From Mycobacterium bohemicum DSM 44277 (GTDB lineage Bacteria; Actinomycetota; Actinomycetes; Mycobacteriales; Mycobacteriaceae): 64,000 nt of DNA. The notes under the pieces are model-generated. The model was given only the letters and a program-made list of their open reading frames with translations, did not search any database and was not told where the DNA came from. This document shows positions 32,490-41,169 of the stretch, in pieces (positions within the stretch are counted from its first letter, which is position 1; each line of letters starts with the position of its first letter). Location: contig NZ_CSTD01000001.1 of the NCBI RefSeq assembly GCF_001053185.1, positions 1,877,009 to 1,941,008 of the forward strand. The letters run 5' to 3'. Both the position numbers and the translations under genes were made by a program.

Positions 32490-33713
32490 CTACGCGATCG
32501 CGCCGGACTCCTTGAGCTCGGCGATGCGGTCCCAGTCCATGCCCAGCTCCAGCAGAACCAGCTCGGTGTGTTCGGAAGCCTGCGGAGCCCTCGTCGTCTC
32601 CAACGGCTCGTGGTTGAATTGGACCGGCCCGCGCACCACCTTGAACGGCGTTCCGCCACTGGCCAGTTCGACCTCGGCGATCATGTCGTTGGCGATGGCC
32701 TGCTCATCGTCGGCGAGGTCGATGAGGCTCTGGAAGGGTGCCCACTGGCCCTTCATCGTCTTCAGGTGCTGGCGCCAGTAGTCAAACGGCTTGGCGGCGA
32801 ACGCCTTCGCGATGAGCTCCGCGGCCGCGTCGGCGTTCTGGATCAGCGGCAGGACCTCGGCGAAGCGCGGGTCGTCCGCCGCCTCGGGAATGCCGAGGTG
32901 CTCGAAGGTGTCGCGGATGCAACCCGTCGGGCTGATGATGCACAGGTTGATCGTCCCCCCGTCGGACGTCAGGTAGTTACCCATGAAGGGATTGACCGAC
33001 GCGCCCGACCCCGGCATGGGCGAGCGCATGACCTCGCCGGTCTCCATGCCCTGCGTCACGCTCGCGCCGGCGGCCCACCAGGCGGTGCTCAGCAACGACA
33101 CATCGACCTCGAGGGCCTCACCGGTCCGCTCGCGATGCAGCAGCGCCGCCGAGATACCTCCCGCGATGTTCATGCCGCCGATGGAGTCGCCGAACGCGGG
33201 AATGCCTTGTCCCAGCGCGCCGCCCAACTCCTCCGGGGTCAGGGCGTAGCCGATCCCGCTGCGGGTCCAGAACGCCGTCCCGTCGTAGCCGCCGACGCCC
33301 CGTTCGGGCCCCTTGTCGCCGTATGCCGTCCCGCGCGCGTAGACGATGTTCGGGTTCACCGCGCGGATGTGCTCGACGTCGAACCCGTTCTTCTGCCGCT
33401 GCGCCGGCATATAGTTGGTCAAGAACACGTCCGAGGTCTTGGCCAGTTCGTAGAGCACCTCCTGGCCACCCGGCGTGGAGACATCGATGCCGACGCTGCG
33501 CTTGCCGCGGTTGGGATGCTCCATCAGCGGGTGGCGTTCCGGGTTGACCTGAATGCCACCCATGTTGAGGAAGCCGCGCTGCGTGTCGCCGCGCACGGGA
33601 TGCTCGACCTTGATGACGTCGGCGCCCCAGTCGGCGAGGATGGCTCCCGCCGCCGGTACGAACGTGAACTGCGCAACCTCCAGGACCCGAAAGCCCGCCA
33701 TCACCTTCACCAT
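32490..33713 (-). CDS. Class III CoA-transferase (CaiB/BaiF family)
   Basis: 407 residues: FRVLEVAQFTFVPAAGAILADWGADVIKVEHPVRGD, NRGKRSVGIDVSTPGGQE, and GIPAFGDSIGGMNIAGGISAAL, whose Asp is the expected CoA-ester-forming residue. A typical complete member of the formyl-CoA/carnitine CoA-transferase family; it would activate a carboxylic acid using another acyl-CoA as donor. It lies 15 bases downstream of the cytochrome P450 gene on the same strand, so the two form an operon under operator site 3. Confidence 0.92.
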   Translation of the reverse strand: MVKVMAGFRVLEVAQFTFVPAAGAILADWGADVIKVEHPVRGDTQRGFLNMGGIQVNPERHPLMEHPNRGKRSVGIDVSTPGGQEVLYELAKTSDVFLTNYMPAQRQKNGFDVEHIRAVNPNIVYARGTAYGDKGPERGVGGYDGTAFWTRSGIGYALTPEELGGALGQGIPAFGDSIGGMNIAGGISAALLHRERTGEALEVDVSLLSTAWWAAGASVTQGMETGEVMRSPMPGSGASVNPFMGNYLTSDGGTINLCIISPTGCIRDTFEHLGIPEAADDPRFAEVLPLIQNADAAAELIAKAFAAKPFDYWRQHLKTMKGQWAPFQSLIDLADDEQAIANDMIAEVELASGGTPFKVVRGPVQFNHEPLETTRAPQASEHTELVLLELGMDWDRIAELKESGAIA

Positions 33714-33728
33714 TTGACGACCATATCG

Positions 33729-34943
33729 TCAGTTCTCCTTGGCGTCGAACGTCACTTGAAGCGCCGTCGGCGAACGGAAGGGCTGGCCGTGAATGTGCGG
33801 ATCGCCGTCGGTGGACAGGGTGAAATTGGTCAACCGATTCAGCAGACATTCCAGCGCGACGCGGGTTTCCAGACGCGAGAGGTGCAGGCCCATGCACGTG
33901 TGCTCGCCGGCGGCGAACGAGATGTGCGGGGACTGCTTTCGAAAGATGTCGAACTCCTCCGAACGCTCCCAGCGCCGCTCGTCGCGGTTGGCCGAGCCGA
34001 TGCACACGCCGACCACCGCGCGCGCCGGGATCTGCACCCCTTCCAGTTCGGTGTCTTCGGTGGTGAACCGTTGGACCGTGGTCAGCGGGGTCTCAAAGCG
34101 CAGCGCCTCCTCGATCGCCCGGGGGATCAGGCCGTGGTCGGCCTGCACGGCGGCGAATTGTTCGGGGTGGGTGAGCAACAGGTACAGCAGGTTGCCCGAA
34201 GACCGGTAGGTGGTCTCCAGGCCGGCGGGCAGCAGCAACCGCAGGAAGGAGTAAATGGCTTCGTCGGTGAGCTTTTCGCCGTCGATTTCCGCGCTCACCA
34301 GATCGCCGATGATGTCCTCGGTGGGCGTGGACCTGCGCCCCTCGATCTGCTCGAGGAAATAGTCCTTGAGCGCGGCCGACGCCTCGAATGCGCCTTGGTA
34401 GTCGACGTTGTAGCTGATCAACTGCACCGCGCGCTTGCGGAACGCCGGCAGGTCGGATTCCGGTAGCCCCAACAGCCGGGCGATCACGCGGGTGGGGAAC
34501 TCGAAGGTGAACTGGCGCACCAGATCTGCCGCACCGGCGTCGGCGAAGCCGTCGATCAGTTCGTTGCAGACCGGCCGCACGATGGTCGATTCCCACCGAG
34601 CCAGCGCCTTGGACTTGAACGCCGCGGACACCAGGTTGCGGTGGTCGCGATGCTTCTTTCCTTCCATCGCCAAAATGGTCGGGCCCATGAACAGGCCGAT
34701 GGTCTTGTCGTACGGCGCCGAGCTGAAGACCCGGCCGTCGCGGAAGACCGTGTTGACCGCGTCGAACGACATCGCCGAGTACTCGCTCTTGGGCAGCAGG
34801 GACTCCGGGGTTCTGGAGTAGTCCATGACCGTCCCGCGGAACACGCCGCATTCGCGACGCTTGCGGGCGAAGAACGGGTAGGGGTCCCTCAGGCTGACGG
34901 TCTGATCGCCGGGACCGGCGGCGGCTTCAACATCGTTCGGCAC
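33729..34943 (-). CDS. Cytochrome P450
   Basis: 404-residue soluble bacterial P450. I-helix PAGLETTYRSSGNLL (AGxET), K-helix EEALRFE (ExxR), and heme loop FAAGEHTCMG with Cys350 as the iron ligand. It needs a ferredoxin and reductase. Start GTG 34943 is chosen because GGAGA lies just upstream; a longer frame to 35021 would translate the operator. Closely related to the P450 at 53038-54273 (shared AGLETTYRSSGNLLYLLLTH), so they are paralogues. First gene of a two-gene operon with the CoA-transferase. Confidence 0.93.
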   Translation of the reverse strand: MPNDVEAAAGPGDQTVSLRDPYPFFARKRRECGVFRGTVMDYSRTPESLLPKSEYSAMSFDAVNTVFRDGRVFSSAPYDKTIGLFMGPTILAMEGKKHRDHRNLVSAAFKSKALARWESTIVRPVCNELIDGFADAGAADLVRQFTFEFPTRVIARLLGLPESDLPAFRKRAVQLISYNVDYQGAFEASAALKDYFLEQIEGRRSTPTEDIIGDLVSAEIDGEKLTDEAIYSFLRLLLPAGLETTYRSSGNLLYLLLTHPEQFAAVQADHGLIPRAIEEALRFETPLTTVQRFTTEDTELEGVQIPARAVVGVCIGSANRDERRWERSEEFDIFRKQSPHISFAAGEHTCMGLHLSRLETRVALECLLNRLTNFTLSTDGDPHIHGQPFRSPTALQVTFDAKEN

Positions 34944-34990
34944 AGGGTCTCCAGCATCTCCAGCATGAACGGCGGTCCTTGCTAAGCATC

Positions 34991-35011
34991 CTACTGTAAT
35001 TCTTACAGTAG
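34991..35011. promoter_or_regulatory. 21-bp operator site 3, perfect palindrome
   Basis: CTACTGTAA, spacer TTC, TTACAGTAG: a perfect 9-bp inverted repeat and the best example of the family of sites at 24-47 kb. It lies 48 bases before the P450 start on the minus strand and 116 bases before kup on the plus strand. The size and symmetry fit a TetR-family dimer. Confidence 0.75.
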
Positions 35012-35126
35012 ACAACACCACCTGCTGGTAGCCCGATACCTGCCGGATGGCGCGCCACCGATTCGCGCTCTACGATCGACCCGCCGCGTCGCCGCCCCCC
35101 GAACGCACCGGTAAAGGACCTCCACC

Positions 35127-37067
35127 ATGCCCACGCATGCCAAGCCCGCGTTGCCGCTTCGAACCGTGTTCGGAACCGAGAAGGCCCGCTCTTCACTCGT
35201 GATCGGCGCGCTCGGTGTGGTGTTCGGCGACCTTGGGACCAGCCCGATCTACACCATTCAGACGATCTTCGACCCGAGCGATCCGCATCCCATTCCGATC
35301 ACCACGGCAAACCTGTATGGAGTTGTGTCGCTGATCTTCTGGTCGGTGATGGTCGTCGTCACATTCACCTATGTCACCCTGGTGATGCACGCCGACAATC
35401 ACGGCGAAGGCGGCATCATGGCGCTCATCACCCTGGTGCGCGGCCTGGTCGGCCGAGGGGGTCGCCGCGCCGCGATGATGCTCGCGGTGCTCGGGGTTTT
35501 CGGTGCTTCGCTGTTCTTCGGGGACAGCATGATCACCCCGGCGATCTCGGTGATCTCATCGGTCGAGGGTCTGAAGGTGATACAACCGCGGTTGGGTGGC
35601 TGGGTCGTCCCGATCACCGCGGTGATCATCGTTCTCCTATTCGCCATTCAGAGCCGCGGCACCGCGGCAATCGGGCGGGTGTTCGGGCCTGTCATGGTCG
35701 GGTGGTTCGTGGCGATCGGAGCGTGTGGCGTCCAAGGGATCGCCGCGCATCCACAGATCCTCAGGGCACTGTCGCCGGTCTACGCGCTGACATTCATGGG
35801 CGGCCACTTCGACGTGGCGTTCTTTTCGCTGGCGGCGGTCGTGCTGGCGGTGACGGGCGCAGAGGCGCTCTACGCGGACATGGGCCACTTCGGTCGGCCG
35901 GCAATCACTCGGGCGTGGCTGTTTGTTGTCCTGCCCGCGTGCGTGCTCAGTTATTTCGGCCAGGCCGCGTTGCTGCTGGGCAACACGAGACTGGTGAATG
36001 CCCCCTTCTTTCTGCTTCCGCCCGCCTGGGCGCGATTAGCGATGGTGGTGCTGGCCACGGCGGCAACGGTCATCGCCTCCCAGGCGGTGATCACGGGCGC
36101 CTACTCGGTGGCTTCGCAAGCGGCTCAGCTCGGCTACCTGCCCAGGCTGCGGGTCGTCCACACGTCCGAGTCGACGATCGGGCAGATCTATGTGCCGTGG
36201 ATCAATGGTCTGCTGATGGTCGCGGTGCTCATCCTGGTGTTCGCGTTCCGCAGCTCGGCGGCTCTGGCCTTTGCCTTCGGCATGGCGGTGACGGGGACCA
36301 TCACCATCACCACGTTGCTCTTCTTCTACACCGCGCGCACACGATGGGGAACGCCCAGGTGGTTGATCGCGATCGGCGCAGGCTCTTTGCTGTCGGTCGA
36401 TCTGCTCTTCGTAGCGGCGAACCTGACCAAACTGATTCACGGGGCGTGGGTGCCGCTCCTGATCGGCGCAACGGCTTTCACGGTCATGACCACGTGGCAG
36501 CGCGGCAGCGATCTGGTCACGCAAGCCCGGGCTCGGGCGGAGGGACCGCTGCGCGAATTCATCGCCCACCTGGCCGGCCACCGCCCGCCGCTGGTGCGGG
36601 TCGCCGGCACGGCGATATTCCTCAACCGTGGCAAAGAAACCGCGCCACTGGCGATGCGGGCCAATGTCGAACACAACTACGTTCTGCACGAACATGTGGT
36701 GATCATGTCGATCGAGACCATGCCGGTACCGCGGGTGCCCGACGCGGAACGCACGGAAGTCGACACCCTGGGCTACGCACAAGACGGGGTTATCCACGTC
36801 ACCGCGCGATTCGGCTACATGGAACGGCCCAACATCCCGGGCGCGCTGCGCCTGCTCGATCCGCGACAAACCGAGGGCCCGATCGCGGTCGACGACGCGT
36901 CGTATTTCCTCTCGAAGCTCGAACTGCGGGCAGGCTCGGCGCCCACGATGGCCGCGTGGCGCAAGCGTCTCTTCGTGGCCACCTCCTACATCGCCGCGGA
37001 CGCCGCCGAGTATTTCGGCTTACCCATCGACCGGACGGTCGTCATGGGTGCGCGGATCGAGGTGTAG
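35127..37067 (+). CDS. kup: KUP-family potassium transporter
   Basis: 646 residues. The family signature GDLGTSPIYT is at residues 34-43, followed by about 12 membrane segments up to residue ~440 and a soluble C-terminal domain (from about 470) with FLNRGKETAPLAMRANVEHN and a final YFLSKLELRAG...YFGLPIDRTVVMGARIEV. Imports K+ with protons. ATG 35127 follows GTAAAGGACC. It has no obvious tie to the surrounding catabolic genes and may have been captured by the region; its promoter lies beside operator site 3. Complete and probably functional. Confidence 0.95.
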   Translation: MPTHAKPALPLRTVFGTEKARSSLVIGALGVVFGDLGTSPIYTIQTIFDPSDPHPIPITTANLYGVVSLIFWSVMVVVTFTYVTLVMHADNHGEGGIMALITLVRGLVGRGGRRAAMMLAVLGVFGASLFFGDSMITPAISVISSVEGLKVIQPRLGGWVVPITAVIIVLLFAIQSRGTAAIGRVFGPVMVGWFVAIGACGVQGIAAHPQILRALSPVYALTFMGGHFDVAFFSLAAVVLAVTGAEALYADMGHFGRPAITRAWLFVVLPACVLSYFGQAALLLGNTRLVNAPFFLLPPAWARLAMVVLATAATVIASQAVITGAYSVASQAAQLGYLPRLRVVHTSESTIGQIYVPWINGLLMVAVLILVFAFRSSAALAFAFGMAVTGTITITTLLFFYTARTRWGTPRWLIAIGAGSLLSVDLLFVAANLTKLIHGAWVPLLIGATAFTVMTTWQRGSDLVTQARARAEGPLREFIAHLAGHRPPLVRVAGTAIFLNRGKETAPLAMRANVEHNYVLHEHVVIMSIETMPVPRVPDAERTEVDTLGYAQDGVIHVTARFGYMERPNIPGALRLLDPRQTEGPIAVDDASYFLSKLELRAGSAPTMAAWRKRLFVATSYIAADAAEYFGLPIDRTVVMGARIEV

Positions 37068-37084
37068 CGGTTCTACGCACCCGG

Positions 37085-38752
37085 TCACTGCCCGTTCGTG
37101 GCCTGCTCGCGGGCCCAGCGATAGTCGGCCTTGCCGGACGGGCTGCGTTCGATCACCGAACGGAACACGACGGCCTTCGGCAGTTTGTAGCGGGCCAGCG
37201 ATTGCGCTGCGTGCGAGACCAATTCGTCCGCACCGACGTCGGCGCCGGCGGCGAGCGCAACGACGGCGACCACCTCCTGGCCCCACCGCTCGCTCGGCCG
37301 CCCGGCGACCACCACGTCGGCCACCGCGGGATGTGACGCGATGGCCGTCTCCACCTCCTCGGCGAATATCTTCTCGCCGCCGGAATTGATGGTCACCGAA
37401 TCGCGGCCCAGCAGTTCGATGGTGCCGTCGGTGCGATGGCGCGCGCGGTCACCGGGAACCGCGTAGCGCACCCCGTCGATCACCGGGAACGTCGCGGCGG
37501 TCTTGGCCGCGTCGCCCTTGTAGCCCAGCGGGACGTGCCCGCGCTGCGCAAGCCAGCCGATCCCGCCGTGGCCCGGTTTCAGGATGGTGGACAGGTCCTC
37601 GGCCGCCACGAACGTGTCGGGCCCGGCGTTGAAGGTGCCCGTCGACACCGCCCCCGACATGGACATGTGGTGCATCTGCGCCCCGGTCTCCGAGGACCCG
37701 ACCCCGTCGACGACGACGGCATTGGGCAGGGCCTCGATCAAGCGCTGCTTCACATACGGGGTGAGCAGGGCGCCGCCGTTGGCGACCACGGCCAACGACG
37801 ACACGTCGGCCCCCCTCTCTTGAACGCCCCTCTCGATCGCGGCCACCAACGGTCGCGCCATCGCGTCGCCGACCACCGTCACCACCGACACGCGTTCCCG
37901 CTCGATGGTGCGGACGACATCCTCGGCGTCCAGATGATCGACGACCGAAGGGAAAACGACCGACTGGCCGGTGGTCAACGCGGTCATCACGGTCCACTGC
38001 GCCGCGCCGTGCATCAGCGGCGGCAGGACCATCAGCTTGGTGCCGGGCCCGGCGGTCGCCGTCGCGACGATCTGGTCGAGGGAGTCGGCGGGTTCGCCGG
38101 TCACCATGTTCCGCCCGCCGAACGACGTCATGAAGATGTCGTGCTGGCGCCACAGGACGCCCTTGGGCATCCCCGTGGTGCCGCCGGTGTACAGCACGTA
38201 GAGGTCGTCGGGGGAGTGCCGCACCGGCGGCGGCTCCGGCGCGCTCGAGGCGATCGCTTCCTCGTAATCCACTGCGCCGTCCAGCAACTCGTTGCCCGAA
38301 TCATCAGCGATCTGGATCAGCACCCGCAACTGCGGGAGTCCGGACAGGATCTCGGCGACGCGGGGGGCGAACGCCGCGTGGTAGATCAAAGCGGTCGCCC
38401 CCGAGTCCGCCAGCAGGTACTGCAGCTCGGCCTTGACGTAGCGGAAGTTGACGTTGAAGGGCGCGACCCTCGCCAGGAAGGCGCCCAGCAACGCCTCGAC
38501 ATATTCGTTTCCGTTGTAGGCGTAGATGCCCACCAGGTCTTGGCCCACCTCGTGGCCGGCGATCGCGGACCGCTCGGTGTGGCAGCCCAGCCCGCGGGAG
38601 TGCAGATACGCGGCGAGCCGGGTGGCGCGCTCGACCACCTGCCGGTAGGTGAACCGGCGCCCGCCGTGGATCAGGTAGTCGCGATCGGGAATCGCCGCCG
38701 CGACCGCGCGGGCGACGGCGGGAACAGTGAATTGCGTTGCGGTCGTGGACAT
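37085..38752 (-). CDS. AMP-dependent acyl-CoA synthetase (FadD19-like)
   Basis: 555 residues: LYTGGTTGMPKGVLWRQHDIFMTSFGG (nucleotide loop), VDGVGSSETGAQMHHM, AVPGDRARHRTDGTIELLGRDSVTINSGGEKIFAEEVE, and a C-terminal SPSGKADYRWAREQ with the catalytic Lys. It shares the GVLWR motif and an N-domain insertion (CHTERSAIAGHEVGQD) with the ligase at 27772-29403, suggesting related substrates. It stands alone between kup (convergent, 17 bases apart) and a palindromic repeat upstream of its start. Confidence 0.92.
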   Translation of the reverse strand: MSTTATQFTVPAVARAVAAAIPDRDYLIHGGRRFTYRQVVERATRLAAYLHSRGLGCHTERSAIAGHEVGQDLVGIYAYNGNEYVEALLGAFLARVAPFNVNFRYVKAELQYLLADSGATALIYHAAFAPRVAEILSGLPQLRVLIQIADDSGNELLDGAVDYEEAIASSAPEPPPVRHSPDDLYVLYTGGTTGMPKGVLWRQHDIFMTSFGGRNMVTGEPADSLDQIVATATAGPGTKLMVLPPLMHGAAQWTVMTALTTGQSVVFPSVVDHLDAEDVVRTIERERVSVVTVVGDAMARPLVAAIERGVQERGADVSSLAVVANGGALLTPYVKQRLIEALPNAVVVDGVGSSETGAQMHHMSMSGAVSTGTFNAGPDTFVAAEDLSTILKPGHGGIGWLAQRGHVPLGYKGDAAKTAATFPVIDGVRYAVPGDRARHRTDGTIELLGRDSVTINSGGEKIFAEEVETAIASHPAVADVVVAGRPSERWGQEVVAVVALAAGADVGADELVSHAAQSLARYKLPKAVVFRSVIERSPSGKADYRWAREQATNGQ

Positions 38753-38783
38753 CTGCTTCTGGTAGCCCTCTCATTATGTATGC

Positions 38784-38841
38784 CGAGCAGACGCAGAATC
38801 GCATCCGCAATGCTCGCGCCGTGCGATTCTGCGTCTGCTCG
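38784..38841. repeat. Perfect palindromic repeat
   Basis: Perfect 20-bp arms, CGAGCAGACGCAGAATCGCA (38784-38803) and its complement (38822-38841), 18-base loop. A strong hairpin without a T-run, between two minus-strand genes. No second copy in the window. Similar intergenic palindromes occur, as I recall, in M. avium complex genomes, so it is probably a dispersed extragenic repeat. Confidence 0.75.
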
Positions 38842-38859
38842 CCAAGCGAGAGTTGCCTC

Positions 38860-39480
38860 TCATGGCTGGTGGGGGAGCAACCGGACCATCAACCCGTTGG
38901 CTTCGCTGCGCAGCGTCCCGTCGGCGCAGGTCATGCTAGCGGAGATGAAAACCTTCCTGCCCTCGACGCCGGTGATGCGACCGTGGGCGGTCAGCGGCTC
39001 GTCGATCGGGGTGACCTTGCGGTAGTCGACATGCAGGTAGGCCGTGCGGGTCGGGCGAATTCCCGCCGTGGAGACCACCATCCCGAACAACCAGTCGTAG
39101 AACAGCGGGATCATGCCGCCGTGCACCGCATCGTTGCCGCCCACGTGCGCCCGGGTGAAGTGTCCCCGCATGCGCACGCCCTCCGCGTCGGACCCGGTCA
39201 TCACCCAGGGGGGCAGCAGGGGATGACCCAACCCGGGCAGCCCGATCGCTCGACCGGCCGGCGCGACGCCCTCCGGCACCTGATTACCGTCCAGCAAGGC
39301 GCAGGCGTCGGCGATGTGCCCGGCCGCCGCCGCCCACGCCGAGCCCTCGGGATCGGTGCAAACGGCGAGGTCGTGCAGGCGGCGCAGCTCGGTAACGAAC
39401 CGGTCGAGTCCGGGGTGCGGGTGGTTGGCCGGCTCGATGATCGGAAACCCGCCCTGGGCTTCGGGCGCGGTGTCGGTCAT
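38860..39480 (-). CDS. PaaI-type acyl-CoA thioesterase
   Basis: 206-residue hotdog-fold protein. The active-site region is GGNDAVHGGMIPLFYDWLFGMVV, with HGG at the head of the central helix, followed by RTAYLHVDYRKVTPIDEPLTAHGRI and FISASMTCADGTLRSEANGLMVRL. Expected to hydrolyse an acyl- or aroyl-CoA. ATG 39480 overlaps the stop of the upstream isochorismatase-like gene (ATGA). Last gene of the Rieske operon (41077 to 38860), so it may release a CoA intermediate from that pathway. Confidence 0.87.
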   Translation of the reverse strand: MTDTAPEAQGGFPIIEPANHPHPGLDRFVTELRRLHDLAVCTDPEGSAWAAAAGHIADACALLDGNQVPEGVAPAGRAIGLPGLGHPLLPPWVMTGSDAEGVRMRGHFTRAHVGGNDAVHGGMIPLFYDWLFGMVVSTAGIRPTRTAYLHVDYRKVTPIDEPLTAHGRITGVEGRKVFISASMTCADGTLRSEANGLMVRLLPHQP

Positions 39481-40088
39481 GGCCGCTCCCATACCCGAAG
39501 CAGCTCGTCGGTCGTGGTGATGGTCGCGAGCAACGACAGGGTGTTGGCGATGACTGCCTGCCCGTAGTCGGCGGGGACGCCGGCGACGGCGTCTCGCGGG
39601 ACGACGACGCGGTAGGACGCGTTGACGGCGTCCATGACGATGTTGGGGATCGCGATGTTCAATGAGACGCCGATGACGACGATCGTGGAGACGCCCAGGT
39701 TCCGCAGCACAGAATCGAGGTCGGTGCCGCCCATCGGCCCGACGCCGTGCCAGCGGCTCAGCACGAGATCGGTTGGTTCGGGCCCCAATTCGGGTAGCAG
39801 GGCCGCCCCCGCGCTACCGGGCGCAATGTCGACCCCGCCGATGGCGAAGATCTTGGCGTTGTGGTTGGAGCCCAGTCCGTCGGGCCGCCGCTGCACCAGG
39901 CAGTGCACGACGCGTGCGCCCGCCGACCGCGCCGCCGGCACCAGCCGCACGATGTTGGGCAATGCGACGCGCCGGGCCTCCTCGGCGAGCGCGGCCAGCC
40001 CCGCGCGCGGCCCGACGACCGCCCCCTGGCACTCCTGGGTGATGAGCGCCGTATGCCCGGGCGCCACCAGTTCGTGAAGGGCAGTCAT
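39477..40088 (-). CDS. Isochorismatase/cysteine hydrolase-fold protein, catalytic residues altered
   Basis: 203 residues of the isochorismatase-like fold: ALITQECQGAVVG, LSRWHGVGPMGGTDLDSVLRNLGVSTIVVIGVSLNIAIPNIVMDAVNASYRVVVPRDAVAG. Normal members use Asp (strand 1), Lys before the GTDL region and Cys in GVxTNxCV. Here these places read Gln/Glu, Ser/Arg and Ala, so classical amide or vinyl-ether hydrolysis is unlikely. The fold-defining glycines and GTDL are kept. ATG 40088 overlaps the Rieske oxygenase stop (ATGA), and the thioesterase overlaps its stop, so it is an integral operon member. Confidence 0.82.
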   Translation of the reverse strand: MTALHELVAPGHTALITQECQGAVVGPRAGLAALAEEARRVALPNIVRLVPAARSAGARVVHCLVQRRPDGLGSNHNAKIFAIGGVDIAPGSAGAALLPELGPEPTDLVLSRWHGVGPMGGTDLDSVLRNLGVSTIVVIGVSLNIAIPNIVMDAVNASYRVVVPRDAVAGVPADYGQAVIANTLSLLATITTTDELLRVWERP

Positions 40089-41077
40089 GCCGGCACGTCG
40101 TAGAACTGGGTGGCCCATTCGCGCAGTGCCATGTACCCCTTCGCGTCGGCCTTGGACAGCGGCGGGTGTTCCACGTATTTCTGGTAGCGCCAGATCTGCA
40201 GATCGTCGAAGACCGTGGACAGGAACTGCCTTTCGATGAGGTCGCGCAGGCGGCCTTCGGGCACCGCGTTGGTGTCGCCGGGCAGGCGCGGCCACCAGAT
40301 CGAGTAGAAGAGGTCCGAACACTCGTCGTCGACCGGCGTGCAGGTGAAGATCAGCCGATGATTCTGGGCGCCCTCGAACACGCTGATCGCCCCGCCGAGC
40401 CCGAAGAGGTGGCTGTGGAAACGCAACGCCAGATCCCCGGGGTTGTCGCTGCGCTCGTCGGGCCACCCCGCGACGAATTGCCATTCGGGACCGACGGTCT
40501 TCCAGTCCAGCACCAGCGGCGTGACGGTCGCGTGGTGCACGTACTCGAAATGAGCGCTGTCAGGGGCGTTTTCGGCAACGGTCTGCGGGTGCACCGGTTC
40601 GCGCTCGGCGCGCCGGGAGAATTCCGGATAAGCCCGGTAGTAGGCCGAGGGGTCCGTCTCGAACTGGGGGAACTTCCCGAAGATGTCCGGCATCTCCCAG
40701 TGCGGCTCCTTGCCTTCCGGGTGATGCCAGATGAACACGCAGTCGTACTGTTCGCGCACGGGGAACGTTCGCAGCCGCAGCGCTCGGTTGGGCCGGTCGG
40801 GTTGATACGGAATGTGGCGATTGGAGCCGTCGGGTCCCCAGCGCCAACCGTGGAACGGGCATTGCACGCAGTCGTCCACCACCGTGCCGCCGTGGCCCAG
40901 ATGCGCGCCGAGGTGCTTGCAGTGGGCTTCCAGGACGTGCAGCGCGCCGGTGGCGTCGCGGTAGGCGACGAGGTCCTCGCCGAAATAGCGCAGGGGCCTG
41001 ACCTCGCCGACCGGGAATTCCGGAGACCACCCGATCATGAACCACCCGGTGACCTTCCAGGTAAACGGTACTTTCAC
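40085..41077 (-). CDS. Rieske non-heme iron oxygenase (KshA-like)
   Basis: 330-residue terminal oxygenase. Rieske [2Fe-2S] ligands Cys53/His55 and Cys73/His76 lie in CKHLGAHLGHGGTVVDDC..CPFH. The mononuclear iron site is ENAPDSAHFEYVHH, with the Asn/Asp-x-x-His-x4-His arrangement. Size and sequence resemble KshA, the 3-ketosteroid 9-alpha-hydroxylase oxygenase. A reductase is not encoded next to it. It hydroxylates or dealkylates an unknown substrate using O2. First gene of a three-gene operon, divergent from the flavin monooxygenase operon, with operator site 4 between. Confidence 0.92.
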   Translation of the reverse strand: MKVPFTWKVTGWFMIGWSPEFPVGEVRPLRYFGEDLVAYRDATGALHVLEAHCKHLGAHLGHGGTVVDDCVQCPFHGWRWGPDGSNRHIPYQPDRPNRALRLRTFPVREQYDCVFIWHHPEGKEPHWEMPDIFGKFPQFETDPSAYYRAYPEFSRRAEREPVHPQTVAENAPDSAHFEYVHHATVTPLVLDWKTVGPEWQFVAGWPDERSDNPGDLALRFHSHLFGLGGAISVFEGAQNHRLIFTCTPVDDECSDLFYSIWWPRLPGDTNAVPEGRLRDLIERQFLSTVFDDLQIWRYQKYVEHPPLSKADAKGYMALREWATQFYDVPA

Positions 41078-41095
41078 GGCGCGCCTCTCCGGAGG

Positions 41096-41116
41096 ATACT
41101 AAGTCGGTTACAGTAT
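41096..41116. promoter_or_regulatory. 21-bp operator site 4 (TACT-N12-GTA)
   Basis: ATACTAAGTC, GGTTACAGTAT: outer arms ATACT/AGTAT are symmetric and the right half TTACAGTA equals that of site 3. It lies 19 bases from the Rieske start (41077) and 54 bases from the flavin monooxygenase start (41170), suited to control both. Confidence 0.65.
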
Positions 41117-41169
41117 AGATTTCAGCAGGTCGGCAGGACCCCGTCTAGGGTGCGGCGGCAAGGAGCGTG

